The position numbers and the translations under genes were made by a program. From positions 32,551-96,550 of the forward strand of contig JAWKTT010000021.1 of NCBI GenBank assembly GCA_041398965.1: 64,000 nucleotides of DNA, written 5' to 3'. Source of the stretch: JAWKTT01 sp041398965. Its GTDB lineage: Bacteria; Planctomycetota; Planctomycetia; Planctomycetales; Planctomycetaceae. Below the pieces are notes generated by a model. It was given only the letters and a program-made list of their open reading frames with translations, searched no databases and was not told the DNA's origin. Below are positions 8,874-17,918 of the stretch, piece after piece; position 1 is the stretch's first letter, and the number at the start of each line of letters is the position of its first letter.

Positions 8874-11093
8874 TCAATTCGTCGTCAGTTGGGCAGCGGC
8901 CACTCCGAACAACGCTCCTTCCAGCAGGTGACGTTCAAGGAACGCTCCGATGGCTTCAAACTTGCTGTATTGCAGAATCAAGTGGTCCCCCGGTTGGATC
9001 AGAATGTTCTCGCGACTGGTCATGTTTCGTTTGATGCGTCGCAGGTCCACTTCGATTGGAAGACGCGAGCCATCAACCAGTGTTCGCAGAACGATCACCT
9101 TGCTCGCTGAGACGGTCACGTCTTGGTTGAGGGCAGAGACTCCCCCGAGAGAACGGGAACTGCCGCTACTTCGTCCTCCCGATTGTGCAATGGACAAGGC
9201 ATCCAGAACGGTCAGGTCGTAGTCGCGAGGGAGCGTATACTGCCCCCCGCCAAGGAGACCGCCAGTGTAATACACTTCGCTGCCTCGCGATTCAATGAAG
9301 ACGATGTCCCCATCATGCAGGGTGATGTCCGCTTCGGACAGGTTGAGCGATTCCCCTGCTGAGAGGCGTATCGGGATCTTGATGACATCGGGGCCATCAA
9401 TGGTGGCGTTCAATCCACTGATGTCGTGCTCATGAAGCGCCCATGTCTCACCTGTGCCCCATGCGGGCTGCGTCGACCATTGGGATGATGAGTGTGGCGT
9501 GAATCCCTGGTCCTGGATTGGTTCCAGATACTGCACCTGATTCAACCGAGCACCCGGTGATTTGGGGATTGTGGTGACTGGTGCCTGAGGCGACCGCTGC
9601 CAAGCCGCAGGCGTCTGCGGAGAAGTCATGGGCCGTCCCATCGCTTCTGGAGACAGCGACGGCGATGAGTACGCGGGGAACTGTGTTGATGACGGCTGGT
9701 TATAACTAAGTGGTTGCGCCAAGTTGGGTGAAGAAGGATTCTGTCGCCAAGCCTCGTTAGGCCCTGGAGTGTAGACGTCCTGCCGAGAGATCGAGTGTCC
9801 ACCTGTCGCCGAGAATCCAGAAGAGTTGCGGTTCGACGCGAACGGGTTTCCCGCCCGAGTCACATCGGCCTGAACCGGTCGAGTGCTGCCATAGGAAGTC
9901 GCGGCAACTGTCGTCGGACTCGTCGATCGATATCCCTGTGTCATCGGATTGCTGGAAGAAACCGAGTGTCCCGACAACGTCGGTGATCCCGACATCCGAC
10001 CGCTGCTCGCCTGGGAAGAATTGTCGCTTCGCCCTCGTTGGAACATGGAGTTCCAACGGCTTTCGGGTGATTGATAACGAAACGTCGGTTCCGAGCCTGA
10101 AGGGGACAAGACTGGCCCCCCCGGTTGCATCATCGGCTGTCCATAGCCAGGTTGTGGAGACCCCGACGGCGGCGACATCATCGGCTGTTGTACTGGGTTC
10201 ACCCCCGGCGGATACGACATCATCGGCTGTGGCATCATCGGCGGCTGATAGCTTGGCGGCATCATTCCGGTGGGGAATTGTTGGGCGAACCCATCGCCTG
10301 GCATCGGTCCTGCCTGGCTACCGCGTCGACGAATCACCCGGATCATGTTCTCGGCATCCAACCCCGGCAGGCCGTCGACACCTTGAACGCGGGAGAGTGC
10401 GTGCATCACGTCGTTTTCATAAGCCTTCAGATTGACAACGCGAGAGGTCCCGCGCTGAATGCTTCCGAGGTTGACCGTTCCCGGTTGTTGGGTTCCACCC
10501 GGACCGCCACTCGTTGAGGCTTCCTGCCGGACGACGAGCACTCGAATCTCTCGGGGGCGAAACAACGAGACGAGAATCCGCTCGTTTCCCTGGGGCAGGA
10601 TTTGCTTCGGATGTGAGTAGGCGCGTTGGATCGCTTCTTCGACCTGACGCAACGTCATCCCCGAGACAGGAATCGGCTGCACCTGTGGGAGCGACACGGT
10701 CCCATCGTCCCGCACATGAATCGGATAACCAACTGAGGGGGCAATCTCCGGATCGTATGCGATATTGATCGGGGGCGATTCGCCGATCGCCTGAAAGTCT
10801 GGAGTCCGGGTTCCGAGCACACCGGGGATATAGATCGACAATACATCTCCGCGATCGACCAGATATTGTTGCGGTCGAGACCGAGTCAACAACATCGGAC
10901 TGATTGTGGTTTGGTGATTGCGAGACTGACCGAGGAATTCCGGCGGAAGATGGCTGGCAGGAACCCCTTCAATCGGGGTGAAAGCAGCACATCCCGAGAG
11001 ACCCGCCAGACACAGAACGCCCAACAACCACGAACGTGTCCAACCGGACATCGCTTGCAGCAAGGGTCGAGTGTGCTGAATTTCATTCCGCAT
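8874..11093 (-). CDS. Polysaccharide export lipoprotein (Wza-like) with long Pro/Ser/Gln-rich insert
   Basis: An outer-membrane polysaccharide export protein of about 739 residues. The lipobox (LCLAGLSGC) ends the signal sequence. The Poly_export domain follows (YLVDRGDVLSIYIPG, then VRDDGTVSLPQVQPIPVSGM). A linker of about 300 residues made of Pro, Met, Gln, Ser and Gly runs through the middle. SLBB-like beta-grasp modules resume near the C-terminus (LHDGDIVFIESRGSEVYYTG; IQPGDHLILQ). Wza-type proteins are normally near 380 residues, so the excess is the linker. Start is uncertain: ATG 11093 has GGATG 5 bases upstream, and ATG 11105 is equally possible. A small lipoprotein gene lies 127-139 bases upstream on the same strand and is probably co-transcribed. 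Polymerase and chain-length genes are not in the window. Confidence 0.88.
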   Translation of the reverse strand: MRNEIQHTRPLLQAMSGWTRSWLLGVLCLAGLSGCAAFTPIEGVPASHLPPEFLGQSRNHQTTISPMLLTRSRPQQYLVDRGDVLSIYIPGVLGTRTPDFQAIGESPPINIAYDPEIAPSVGYPIHVRDDGTVSLPQVQPIPVSGMTLRQVEEAIQRAYSHPKQILPQGNERILVSLFRPREIRVLVVRQEASTSGGPGGTQQPGTVNLGSIQRGTSRVVNLKAYENDVMHALSRVQGVDGLPGLDAENMIRVIRRRGSQAGPMPGDGFAQQFPTGMMPPSYQPPMMPQPMMSYPPGVNPVQQPMMSPPSGSPQPGYGQPMMQPGGPVLSPSGSEPTFRYQSPESRWNSMFQRGRSDNSSQASSGRMSGSPTLSGHSVSSSNPMTQGYRSTSPTTVAATSYGSTRPVQADVTRAGNPFASNRNSSGFSATGGHSISRQDVYTPGPNEAWRQNPSSPNLAQPLSYNQPSSTQFPAYSSPSLSPEAMGRPMTSPQTPAAWQRSPQAPVTTIPKSPGARLNQVQYLEPIQDQGFTPHSSSQWSTQPAWGTGETWALHEHDISGLNATIDGPDVIKIPIRLSAGESLNLSEADITLHDGDIVFIESRGSEVYYTGGLLGGGQYTLPRDYDLTVLDALSIAQSGGRSSGSSRSLGGVSALNQDVTVSASKVIVLRTLVDGSRLPIEVDLRRIKRNMTSRENILIQPGDHLILQYSKFEAIGAFLERHLLEGALFGVAAAQLTTN

Positions 11094-11231
11094 GATGTCA
11101 TCCATGACGCAGGAGTCGTTCGCAAGGCTCAGTTTTTGGCCGTGAGCTTGGAGCCTTTGGGGCGACGTGTCGAAGTTTTGTCCGGCAGTTGTTATGAGGT
11201 GAAGCGATCCTTGCTGCACCCGTCTCAAAAC

Positions 11232-11693
11232 CTAATACCCTGATTCCCAACCGCAGTGTGATCCCTCGTATTGGCTTCCCCGGTGCTGGTAGGGAGTTCC
11301 TGACGACGGGACAAAGCGGGCATCTCCACTCCAACATTGTGCCGCGGAGGCACCTGCCGCGTACCCGGCGAACCACAGGTCGGCTCGGCGATGCCCCTCG
11401 GGAGTGCGGTAGTTGTCATACCAGTAGCACTCGGGAGGAACGGGGGGGACGGCACCGGTCGCCCCCTGCCGAATATCAATAAATGCCTGCCGGTAACCAC
11501 GTCGATAGTCCGCCGACTGTCGCCCACCACAACGTGCGAGCTCTCCGTTCGCCACCATGCGGGCCACGGTTTCTGACTGCACGTCATCGGCAAACCGGTG
11601 ATAACCCGTTGCCCGAATAAAGGTGTGATCATTCACCGTCTGGCAGCCGAGCCACGTCGCACAGACAAGAACGAGTATGGAGGCGTATCTCAT
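11232..11693 (-). CDS. Small lipoprotein of unknown function
   Basis: 153 residues beginning with a lipoprotein signal (ASILVLVCATWLGC). The mature part has the pattern YRRGYRQAFIDIRQG, then PPVPPECYWYD and RADLWFAGYAAG, a tyrosine/glycine-rich sequence I associate with uncharacterised planctomycete lipoproteins next to polysaccharide export genes (from memory, not searched). It precedes the export lipoprotein on the same strand and probably serves the same envelope system. The start ATG has only a weak GACGG site. No catalytic motif is visible. Confidence 0.75.
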   Translation of the reverse strand: MRYASILVLVCATWLGCQTVNDHTFIRATGYHRFADDVQSETVARMVANGELARCGGRQSADYRRGYRQAFIDIRQGATGAVPPVPPECYWYDNYRTPEGHRRADLWFAGYAAGASAAQCWSGDARFVPSSGTPYQHRGSQYEGSHCGWESGY

Positions 11694-12014
11694 GAAACCG
11701 TCACAATCTGGCTGACTCCCGATCCGCCCCGAGATGGCCTTTGTGCCGTTCGGGTCGATTGAGGAGACTTGAATGGTCCGTATCCACCAGCATGATCGGT
11801 TGCGACGATTGGTCGGATCGACCGTGTTCCGCCGGACCTGCCGAGAAATCGCAGTCTACGACCGGCACGCGGCGGATGACCGCCAGAGCAATCAAACTTG
11901 CCCCCCCTTGTCCCGACTTCCTAATAGGATTCGCCCGCGAGAGTTTCAGAGGAATCGCTCTGCTGAGAGAAGATTTCCTCAAGCGTTGAGAACAGATGGT
12001 GTGCAAAACATCTG
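11694..12014. other. Intergenic, nothing recognised
   Basis: About 320 bases between two minus-strand genes. Short open frames in it have no coding character. It probably holds the promoter for the small lipoprotein/export gene pair, though I cannot point to specific boxes. Confidence 0.5.
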
Positions 12015-12617
12015 CTACGAACGGCGGCGAGTCAGGTACGCGATCGGGAGCACGAGCAGGGAGCCAAGCAGTGCGATCGCGATGTCCTTTTGAGCGTCCC
12101 AGTGGTCACCTTGCTGGCCGTTGTAAGCCTCAGCCACGTCGGGGGCCATAACAACGGCGAGTAACCATTCGAGCACTTCGTAAACTCCACTCATAGCCGT
12201 CACAGCACAGAGGGCAAAAGCGATCTCCCAGCCTCGATCCAGTTTCCCCCAGCGACTCGCCAGTCCAGCGCAAGGGGCAATGAACAACGCGCCGAAACCG
12301 AAGTGGACCAATCGATCGTAATTGTTTCGTGTCCATCCGAATTCAAGCGATGGCGAGAACCCCGTCCATGACAGCAGAATCTCATCATAGGGGACATAAG
12401 AGTAGATGTACCGAGCCCCCAGAATGTGCAGCCACAGGAAGGCGATGACACAGAGAAACGCTGCTCGCGAGAGCCACTCGCGTCGCAAGTCTGCACTTAG
12501 AAGGGCGATGCCGATCACCGTTGGCAGGTGCTGTAAAGACTGCTCTTTAGGAAAGGGGGGCTGCACCAGCGAGACCCCCAACAGCATCGCCGTCAGCAGC
12601 AGGAAGGCCCCCTTCAT
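12015..12617 (-). CDS. DUF2238 (YjdF-like) integral membrane protein
   Basis: A 200-residue protein with about six hydrophobic segments. The family signature is clear: LHILGARYIYSYVPYDEILL and RNNYDRLVHFGFGALF, followed by a segment ending VYEVLEW and a final helix before the basic end TRRRS. The acidic loop QGDHWDAQKD is also characteristic. The function of DUF2238 is unknown. GAGGGG about 7 bases before ATG 12617 supports the start. It begins only 30 bases after the end of the Rad50/YhaN-like ATPase gene, so the two are almost certainly one transcript. Confidence 0.88.
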   Translation of the reverse strand: MKGAFLLLTAMLLGVSLVQPPFPKEQSLQHLPTVIGIALLSADLRREWLSRAAFLCVIAFLWLHILGARYIYSYVPYDEILLSWTGFSPSLEFGWTRNNYDRLVHFGFGALFIAPCAGLASRWGKLDRGWEIAFALCAVTAMSGVYEVLEWLLAVVMAPDVAEAYNGQQGDHWDAQKDIAIALLGSLLVLPIAYLTRRRS

Positions 12618-12647
12618 GATTGTCCCCTCGCTGGCAATGGACTTCCA

Positions 12648-15600
12648 CTACCCAACACGTTCGACAACTGCGGGCGAGTGGCCGGGGAGCCAGATGGGGT
12701 CTGATCCCTTCGACTCGAACATGTGTGCGAGATGCAGGTGGCAAGTGAAGAACAGAATCTGTTGTCCGTCATCGGCAAAGTCGAGCAGTGCCTCAACGGC
12801 AGCATCGGTGCGGGTCTGGTCAAAGTTTACGAAGACGTCGTCTAACACCATCGGTAACTGAACACCGTTCTCGGCGAACTCTCGAATCACCGCCATCCGA
12901 ACCGCGAGGAATAACTGCTCTCGGGTGCCGCTTGAGAGATGTTCGACATGGAACGATTGACCATGATCGTCATCGATAATGAGTTTCTTGTCCCCCAAAG
13001 GTGCCCAGACGTTGTGATACTTGCCGAGCGTCAGGCGTTCGAGGAATTCTGAAGCGAGTTGCAGTGTTCGAGGTTGGCAGTGTCGCTCGACGCGGTGCCG
13101 CACTCGCTCGATCGCCAGACCGGCCAGCTGGGCAGAACCCCAGCGAGAGGTCGCCTCTTTCAATTCCGTTGCAACACGTTTCCGCTTCCGGGAGAGTGCT
13201 TCCAGAGAGGCGTCCTCTTCCATGTGCTGAATATCTCGGCGAATTCGTCCGATTTCTTCGTGCGCCTGTTGGAGCGATTTCTCGAGGTCCTTCAATTCCT
13301 CCCTCGACTTCGCCACATTCCGGGCATTGAGGGAGGCGTCGAATCCGATGAGGTCTTCTTCGACAACCGCGAGTTCCGGTTCCGACTTCGTTGCCGCATC
13401 GACGTCGCGTCGAGCTGCTTCCAGCAACCGGGTGATCTCGCCGCGACGCTGCATCGCCTTGATTCGGCTGACAAGCTCGTCGCGATCTGCCGCCCCTGCA
13501 CGGGAGAGGAAGGAAATCCGTCGTGCCCGACAGGTTTCAATCTTGCCATCGAGTTGTTCGGCTTCGTTCCGCTGACGTCGTGCCTCCGAGAGAAGGCGAA
13601 GACGTTCGCGACGCTGTTCATCGACTTGCTTGAGTCGACGTTCCCACTCGATCAACGTCTGGTAGGAGGCCCCTTCGCGATGTGTCGTGCCGGGAATCAG
13701 TCGAGCGAGTCGGGTGACTTCGCTGTGGAATGCTTCGACGGTCTCTTGATCTCGATTGCGATCATGGTCTTCCCACTGCAACTCTTGCCAGGCATGTTGC
13801 ACTTCGGCCACTTGCTGCCATGTGTGTAGTGCATCGGGAACACGGAGGGTCTCTGCCAGTCCGAGTCGTCGCAGCGTGTCGCTCCACTCGCGACGAGCCG
13901 ACGCAACTGCACGTTGCCGAACTTGCAGCTTGTCCTTGAGTTGCGAAAGTCGACGCTTCCTCTTGATGACGAGTTTCTCTTCTTCTTCGAATCGATCAAG
14001 TTCCCCGAGGCGACGGCGGATACGATCGATGACGCTGAACTCGCTGAGATCGCTCGGCTCATCGGCACGGGGGGCCAGCAAGGCGTGCATCTTGCGATTT
14101 TCGTTCTCGTCTGTCATTCGTTCGATGGTGGCGATTGTCTGCTGACGTTCGTCCTGAGTTTCCCGGAGTCGCCGTTGCAGACGACCGCCATCCCAGCCAA
14201 GGTACTGGGCAAAGTGCTGTTTCATCGTGTAGGTGACCGCACCGCAGCAGACCCCCAGCAACATGTAGACCAGTCCAACGATCCACGCCGTGTTCCCCCC
14301 TCGGACACTCCCCTGTGGGAGCGAAACCATTCCGAAGACAAACAGTAACAACCCCGTCAGGCCGAAGACCCACAGCACGAGATAGAAGTACGGCGGCAGA
14401 TCGCGGTGTTCGGGGAGAAAGCGGAGTTGTTCTTCTAAGGCCAGTTGCGTTTCGGCGAGGCGTTCTTCGGTGTTCCGCAAGCTGACGAGTTGCTCCATTT
14501 CAGCGAGTCGTCGTCGGGCATGGGCTTTGGCCTGCGGGATGGTCGCCTTCCCCAAGAGTTTCGCCTGTTCATCGAAGTCGGAAATGCGTGCCTTCGAAGA
14601 TGCGATCCCTTTCTTGTACAAACGGACTGTCCGCGAACGCTGCATGAGCGTCTTTCGATACGCGTCTCCGGTTCGGAGCAAAGTCGACAGGGCTGCTGCC
14701 GATGCATCAAATCGATCGACACGGTCAATCGAGAGTTGCGTCCCGAGTTCGTCAAGATTTCGCTGAATCTCGGCCTTTCGCTGGGACTTTCCTTGCGAGC
14801 GATTCTGGATTTTCTGCTCAATCCGTTTGACTTCGTCCTGACGTTCAAGCAGGTTGCGGATCGTGCAGACCTGTTCTTCGAGAGCCGGTTCGATCGTTGA
14901 TTGTTCCGCCTTGATTTCCAGTTGACGAACTTCCGCCATCAAACGATTGCGACGCGTCAACGTTTCTTCGAGTTCGAGATCAATCTCATCCAGACGGGCG
15001 ATGGCATCGTCCCCAATGCCGTTGAAGAGGGGGATCGACTCGAGTTCGCGACGCAGTTCGCGCTGCCTCGACCACGGAGCATGCACTCGGTCTAAGAACT
15101 GATAACCCCGGAGATTTCGCTGTAACACCGTTTGACGGTCTCGCTGTCTGTCGATCTCGATTGTCAGCGCGTGTCGTCGTTCGGCTAACTTCGTGAGCTT
15201 GTCTTCTGAGTTGTGAATTTCGTCGAGGTCACGGTCAATCTCTTCGAGTTGCCGAGAGAGGTCGGCCAGCAAGCCCCGTTGATGCTCGGGGTCAAACAGT
15301 CGATTCGTTTCGCGATGGGCTGCCTGTTGAGCATTGAGAATTCGTCGTCCTTCCGGTCCCAGCGACAGACCGTAAATGTGACGCGAGACATCAGTTCCGG
15401 AGAGCGTTGCGAGTTCTTGGAGTTCTTCGAGTCCGATGGCAAAGATCGATTCGTACATCTCTTCGCTGGTCGACCCGATGAGCCGCTGGAGTCGCTCTTC
15501 GGCCATCCCATCATGATCGTTCCCGTTAATCGACAGTCGTCCTCTGGTGCCGGGGACCGACTCGCGACGCAACAGGTATTCCGCTTGATTGTGAACGACT

Positions 15601-15818
15601 CGCAGTGCTCCGGCACAACTTCGATAACGTCGTTCCGGACCAGCCGACCGTTCGTCACGATCGTGATAGCCGTATAAAATCGCCCGCACAAACCTCATGA
15701 GTGTCGACTTCCCCGCTTCGTTCGGTCCATAGAAGACCGAAACTCCGGGGTCCGAGAGTGGCAACGACAGGTCTTGCCAGACGCCGAATCGCTCAACTTG
15801 AATATCGTGAATTTTCAT
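12648..15818 (-). CDS. Rad50/YhaN-like coiled-coil ATPase with membrane hairpin
   Basis: A 1,056-residue ABC-type ATPase of the SMC/Rad50/SbcC superfamily, closest in plan to Bacillus YhaN. Walker A is YGPNEAGKST (about 30-39), in the AAA_27-like N-terminal half (FGVWQDLSLPL before it). Two long coiled-coil arms follow. The ABC signature LSSGTREQLFLAVRMA is near 958 and Walker B LPMVLDDVFVNFD near 990. Where Rad50 has a zinc hook, this protein has two adjacent hydrophobic spans (about 474-533, for example WVFGLTGLLLFVFGM and WIVGLVYMLLGVCCG), which would anchor the coil tips in the membrane. GAGGA about 10 bases before ATG supports the start. The metallophosphatase-fold gene is 235 bases upstream on the same strand, the usual nuclease partner arrangement. 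Family firm. Cellular role not established. Confidence 0.93.
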   Translation of the reverse strand: MKIHDIQVERFGVWQDLSLPLSDPGVSVFYGPNEAGKSTLMRFVRAILYGYHDRDERSAGPERRYRSCAGALRVVHNQAEYLLRRESVPGTRGRLSINGNDHDGMAEERLQRLIGSTSEEMYESIFAIGLEELQELATLSGTDVSRHIYGLSLGPEGRRILNAQQAAHRETNRLFDPEHQRGLLADLSRQLEEIDRDLDEIHNSEDKLTKLAERRHALTIEIDRQRDRQTVLQRNLRGYQFLDRVHAPWSRQRELRRELESIPLFNGIGDDAIARLDEIDLELEETLTRRNRLMAEVRQLEIKAEQSTIEPALEEQVCTIRNLLERQDEVKRIEQKIQNRSQGKSQRKAEIQRNLDELGTQLSIDRVDRFDASAAALSTLLRTGDAYRKTLMQRSRTVRLYKKGIASSKARISDFDEQAKLLGKATIPQAKAHARRRLAEMEQLVSLRNTEERLAETQLALEEQLRFLPEHRDLPPYFYLVLWVFGLTGLLLFVFGMVSLPQGSVRGGNTAWIVGLVYMLLGVCCGAVTYTMKQHFAQYLGWDGGRLQRRLRETQDERQQTIATIERMTDENENRKMHALLAPRADEPSDLSEFSVIDRIRRRLGELDRFEEEEKLVIKRKRRLSQLKDKLQVRQRAVASARREWSDTLRRLGLAETLRVPDALHTWQQVAEVQHAWQELQWEDHDRNRDQETVEAFHSEVTRLARLIPGTTHREGASYQTLIEWERRLKQVDEQRRERLRLLSEARRQRNEAEQLDGKIETCRARRISFLSRAGAADRDELVSRIKAMQRRGEITRLLEAARRDVDAATKSEPELAVVEEDLIGFDASLNARNVAKSREELKDLEKSLQQAHEEIGRIRRDIQHMEEDASLEALSRKRKRVATELKEATSRWGSAQLAGLAIERVRHRVERHCQPRTLQLASEFLERLTLGKYHNVWAPLGDKKLIIDDDHGQSFHVEHLSSGTREQLFLAVRMAVIREFAENGVQLPMVLDDVFVNFDQTRTDAAVEALLDFADDGQQILFFTCHLHLAHMFESKGSDPIWLPGHSPAVVERVG

Positions 15819-16053
15819 CAGTCTCGATCCTCATCCCTGAGGCCAAAGAAGACGCGACCGAATTGTCGAGTCCCCCGAAATATGCCTGTACCAGTCGCCT
15901 CTTTTCTCCCTTGTCCCGATATGCCGAACAAGGCTCCCCCAAGATTCAACTGCCCCCAAATTCCAACCTTCGCCACGAAACACTAGCTTCTACTCACTCG
16001 CGAACCACGAATCCCTCAGCCATTCTCCCTCGTCAATCCTTCATCCTCCTCGA

Positions 16054-17514
16054 TCACTCTCCGGGTGGCGGTGTCTCCTCCAACCATTCGCGGCCGAGTC
16101 GTTCTGCCGCTTCAAGAAGTTGGTCGTCGTCCGCCTTCTCGAACAAAGAGAAGATCGGGCGTCCCCAGGTGGTGTCGCGCCATTGGGACTCCCTTGCATC
16201 GTGACGAATTCGTTGCAGGTCTGTCTTTCCTTCCTTCTCCATCGCTTCATGAAGGTTCTCCCACAACGTCGCCTCGACCTTCCTCAGACTGATCGATACG
16301 GGTTGAACGGATGGGACTCGCACAGGTCGCTCTTGTTCGACGTCGCGAGTCACCGGGAACGAAGCCACAGACAAAGGCTTCGCTTGCGGCGCCGCAGGTT
16401 GTGGGGCCATCACCGGAGCAGGAGCGACTGGTGCTGTGGTCGGCGTCTTGCCCGACGGGACATGATCGATCAGCCGGAAGTCGTGCTGTCGCCGTGGCCC
16501 GCCAGTCCCCAATTCCTTCTCAATACAACCCGCGAGCTCCCGTTGCTCATTCGGTTCGTCAATCCACGAGAGCAATGGCGACTTCCCTCGGATGTCCCAG
16601 TTCACCAACCACAACTCTTCTCCCACCGCCGGTTCGCGGTCCATCAATAGCAACGTCATGTGGGCGATGAGATCGTCTTTGGTTGTATCGTTATCCACCT
16701 GAACAGTCAGAGTCTCGTATCGCAGTGGCGCAGTCACGAGAGTTCTAGTCGTCGACTCGCCGGAAGCGGAGACCCGGACCAATGAACAACCATGCGGACC
16801 GGTGGCGTTGGCCGTCAGACCTTGCGGTGAGCCGGGATCGTGAGCAATCCCCGAGTGCAGTCGATGCGTCTGACACGACCGACCATAACCGAGCGCGAGG
16901 TAGTTCACCCCTCGATCAATTGCCTCTCGCGTGAGCGCGGCTGCGGTATGTGTTCCGCTGAGATGAAATGGTCCCTGTTCCCAACCGATGTCGCTACCCG
17001 CCGCGACAATTCCAATCTGGTATGGGGCCGAGATGTCTTGCAGCACTGCCGGTCCCTCGGCTCGCCAACGCGATTCATCTGCGTCTGCCAGAGTTGCGGG
17101 GAAGACCGAGCAGAGGTCCTTGCCTCGAGACGAGACGACGACCGGTTCATCATCTTCGCGATCGAAAAAGGTGATCCCTTCAGGAATGTCGATCGACTTC
17201 CGCCAAACATCAGACGGGTCCAATGCTCCCGGCACGATGAAGACCGGAATCCCTTCCCGGGACAAGCGGTCGAGTCCGTCGTGTAATTCGGACTGCACCT
17301 TGGGAGTCAGGTGTCGAGCGTCGAAGCTGTTTCCTGTGAGCAACAGAAATTCGACATCTTCTTGAATACAGTGATCGACCACACGGCGAAAGGCGACAAA
17401 CGTCGCTTCTTCAGCGAGGACGCGATCAGCACCACTCAGCGACCCCACCGCATCGATCGGCTGACCGAGTCGAAGATTTGTCGCGTGCATAAAACCAAAA
17501 GGACTCAGCTTCAT
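16054..17514 (-). CDS. SbcD/YhaO-like metallophosphatase-fold protein lacking metal ligands
   Basis: 486 residues with the Mre11/SbcD/YhaO layout, paired with the adjacent Rad50/YhaN-like ATPase. Each recognisable metal-binding motif has been altered. The N-terminal DxH block is ATNLRLG where family members have ADLHLG. The GDxFD block is LLLTGNSFDAR. The GNHD block is VPGALDP. The lone-histidine block reads GIVAAGSD. The GHxH block is ALGYGRS. I retranslated the first block from the DNA, and it is not a frame error. The frame is open over the whole length, so the protein is probably a structural or regulatory partner rather than a nuclease. A Pro/Ala-rich linker (about 350-400) precedes a C-terminal helical segment that could bind the ATPase coil. 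ATG 17514 is preferred because a GGGGGG run ends 10 bases upstream. ATG 17523 sits too close to it. Confidence 0.85.
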   Translation of the reverse strand: MKLSPFGFMHATNLRLGQPIDAVGSLSGADRVLAEEATFVAFRRVVDHCIQEDVEFLLLTGNSFDARHLTPKVQSELHDGLDRLSREGIPVFIVPGALDPSDVWRKSIDIPEGITFFDREDDEPVVVSSRGKDLCSVFPATLADADESRWRAEGPAVLQDISAPYQIGIVAAGSDIGWEQGPFHLSGTHTAAALTREAIDRGVNYLALGYGRSCQTHRLHSGIAHDPGSPQGLTANATGPHGCSLVRVSASGESTTRTLVTAPLRYETLTVQVDNDTTKDDLIAHMTLLLMDREPAVGEELWLVNWDIRGKSPLLSWIDEPNEQRELAGCIEKELGTGGPRRQHDFRLIDHVPSGKTPTTAPVAPAPVMAPQPAAPQAKPLSVASFPVTRDVEQERPVRVPSVQPVSISLRKVEATLWENLHEAMEKEGKTDLQRIRHDARESQWRDTTWGRPIFSLFEKADDDQLLEAAERLGREWLEETPPPGE

Positions 17515-17918
17515 GGAATCCATTCCCCCCTGCTGCGAAAGACGTTCCGTACGTCAAAACGTTGCGGTGAGAAGCAATGTGTCTCTCACTTTGCAACAAA
17601 TGCAAACGGAGTCTACAGAGAGAGGAACAACGGGGAAAGACCGATTTGGGAAGAATAGTGAGTCGCGCGAAATCCCACAGAACCGGGGGGGGAAACGCCG
17701 AACAGCAAAACCTGTACCACAACAATCTGCCCCCAAAGCCCCCGACCATGTCAGGGGGACTCCTGTGCAAGAAACACCCTCGCAAATTCCCAAGGACGCA
17801 TTCCCTGGGCTTTGAGTCCCCCGATCCTCCTCCCGCAGGATGTGCTCCTATTTCCTTATCGCCGTCTCCTTTGATAAACTCAGGCGAACATTGATTGCCG
17901 CTGGTCAAAGGAGTCACC
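17515..17918. other. Divergent intergenic region
   Basis: About 400 bases between the minus-strand metallophosphatase-fold gene and the plus-strand thioredoxin-fold lipoprotein gene. It must hold both promoters. Several short G or C homopolymer runs occur, but I could not identify boxes, hairpins or genes. Confidence 0.5.

Noticed and set aside
16054..17514. Frameshift or pseudogene explanation for the missing metal ligands
   Set aside because: The frame is open for 486 codons, surrounding residues still follow the family pattern, and the changes are spread across separate motifs.
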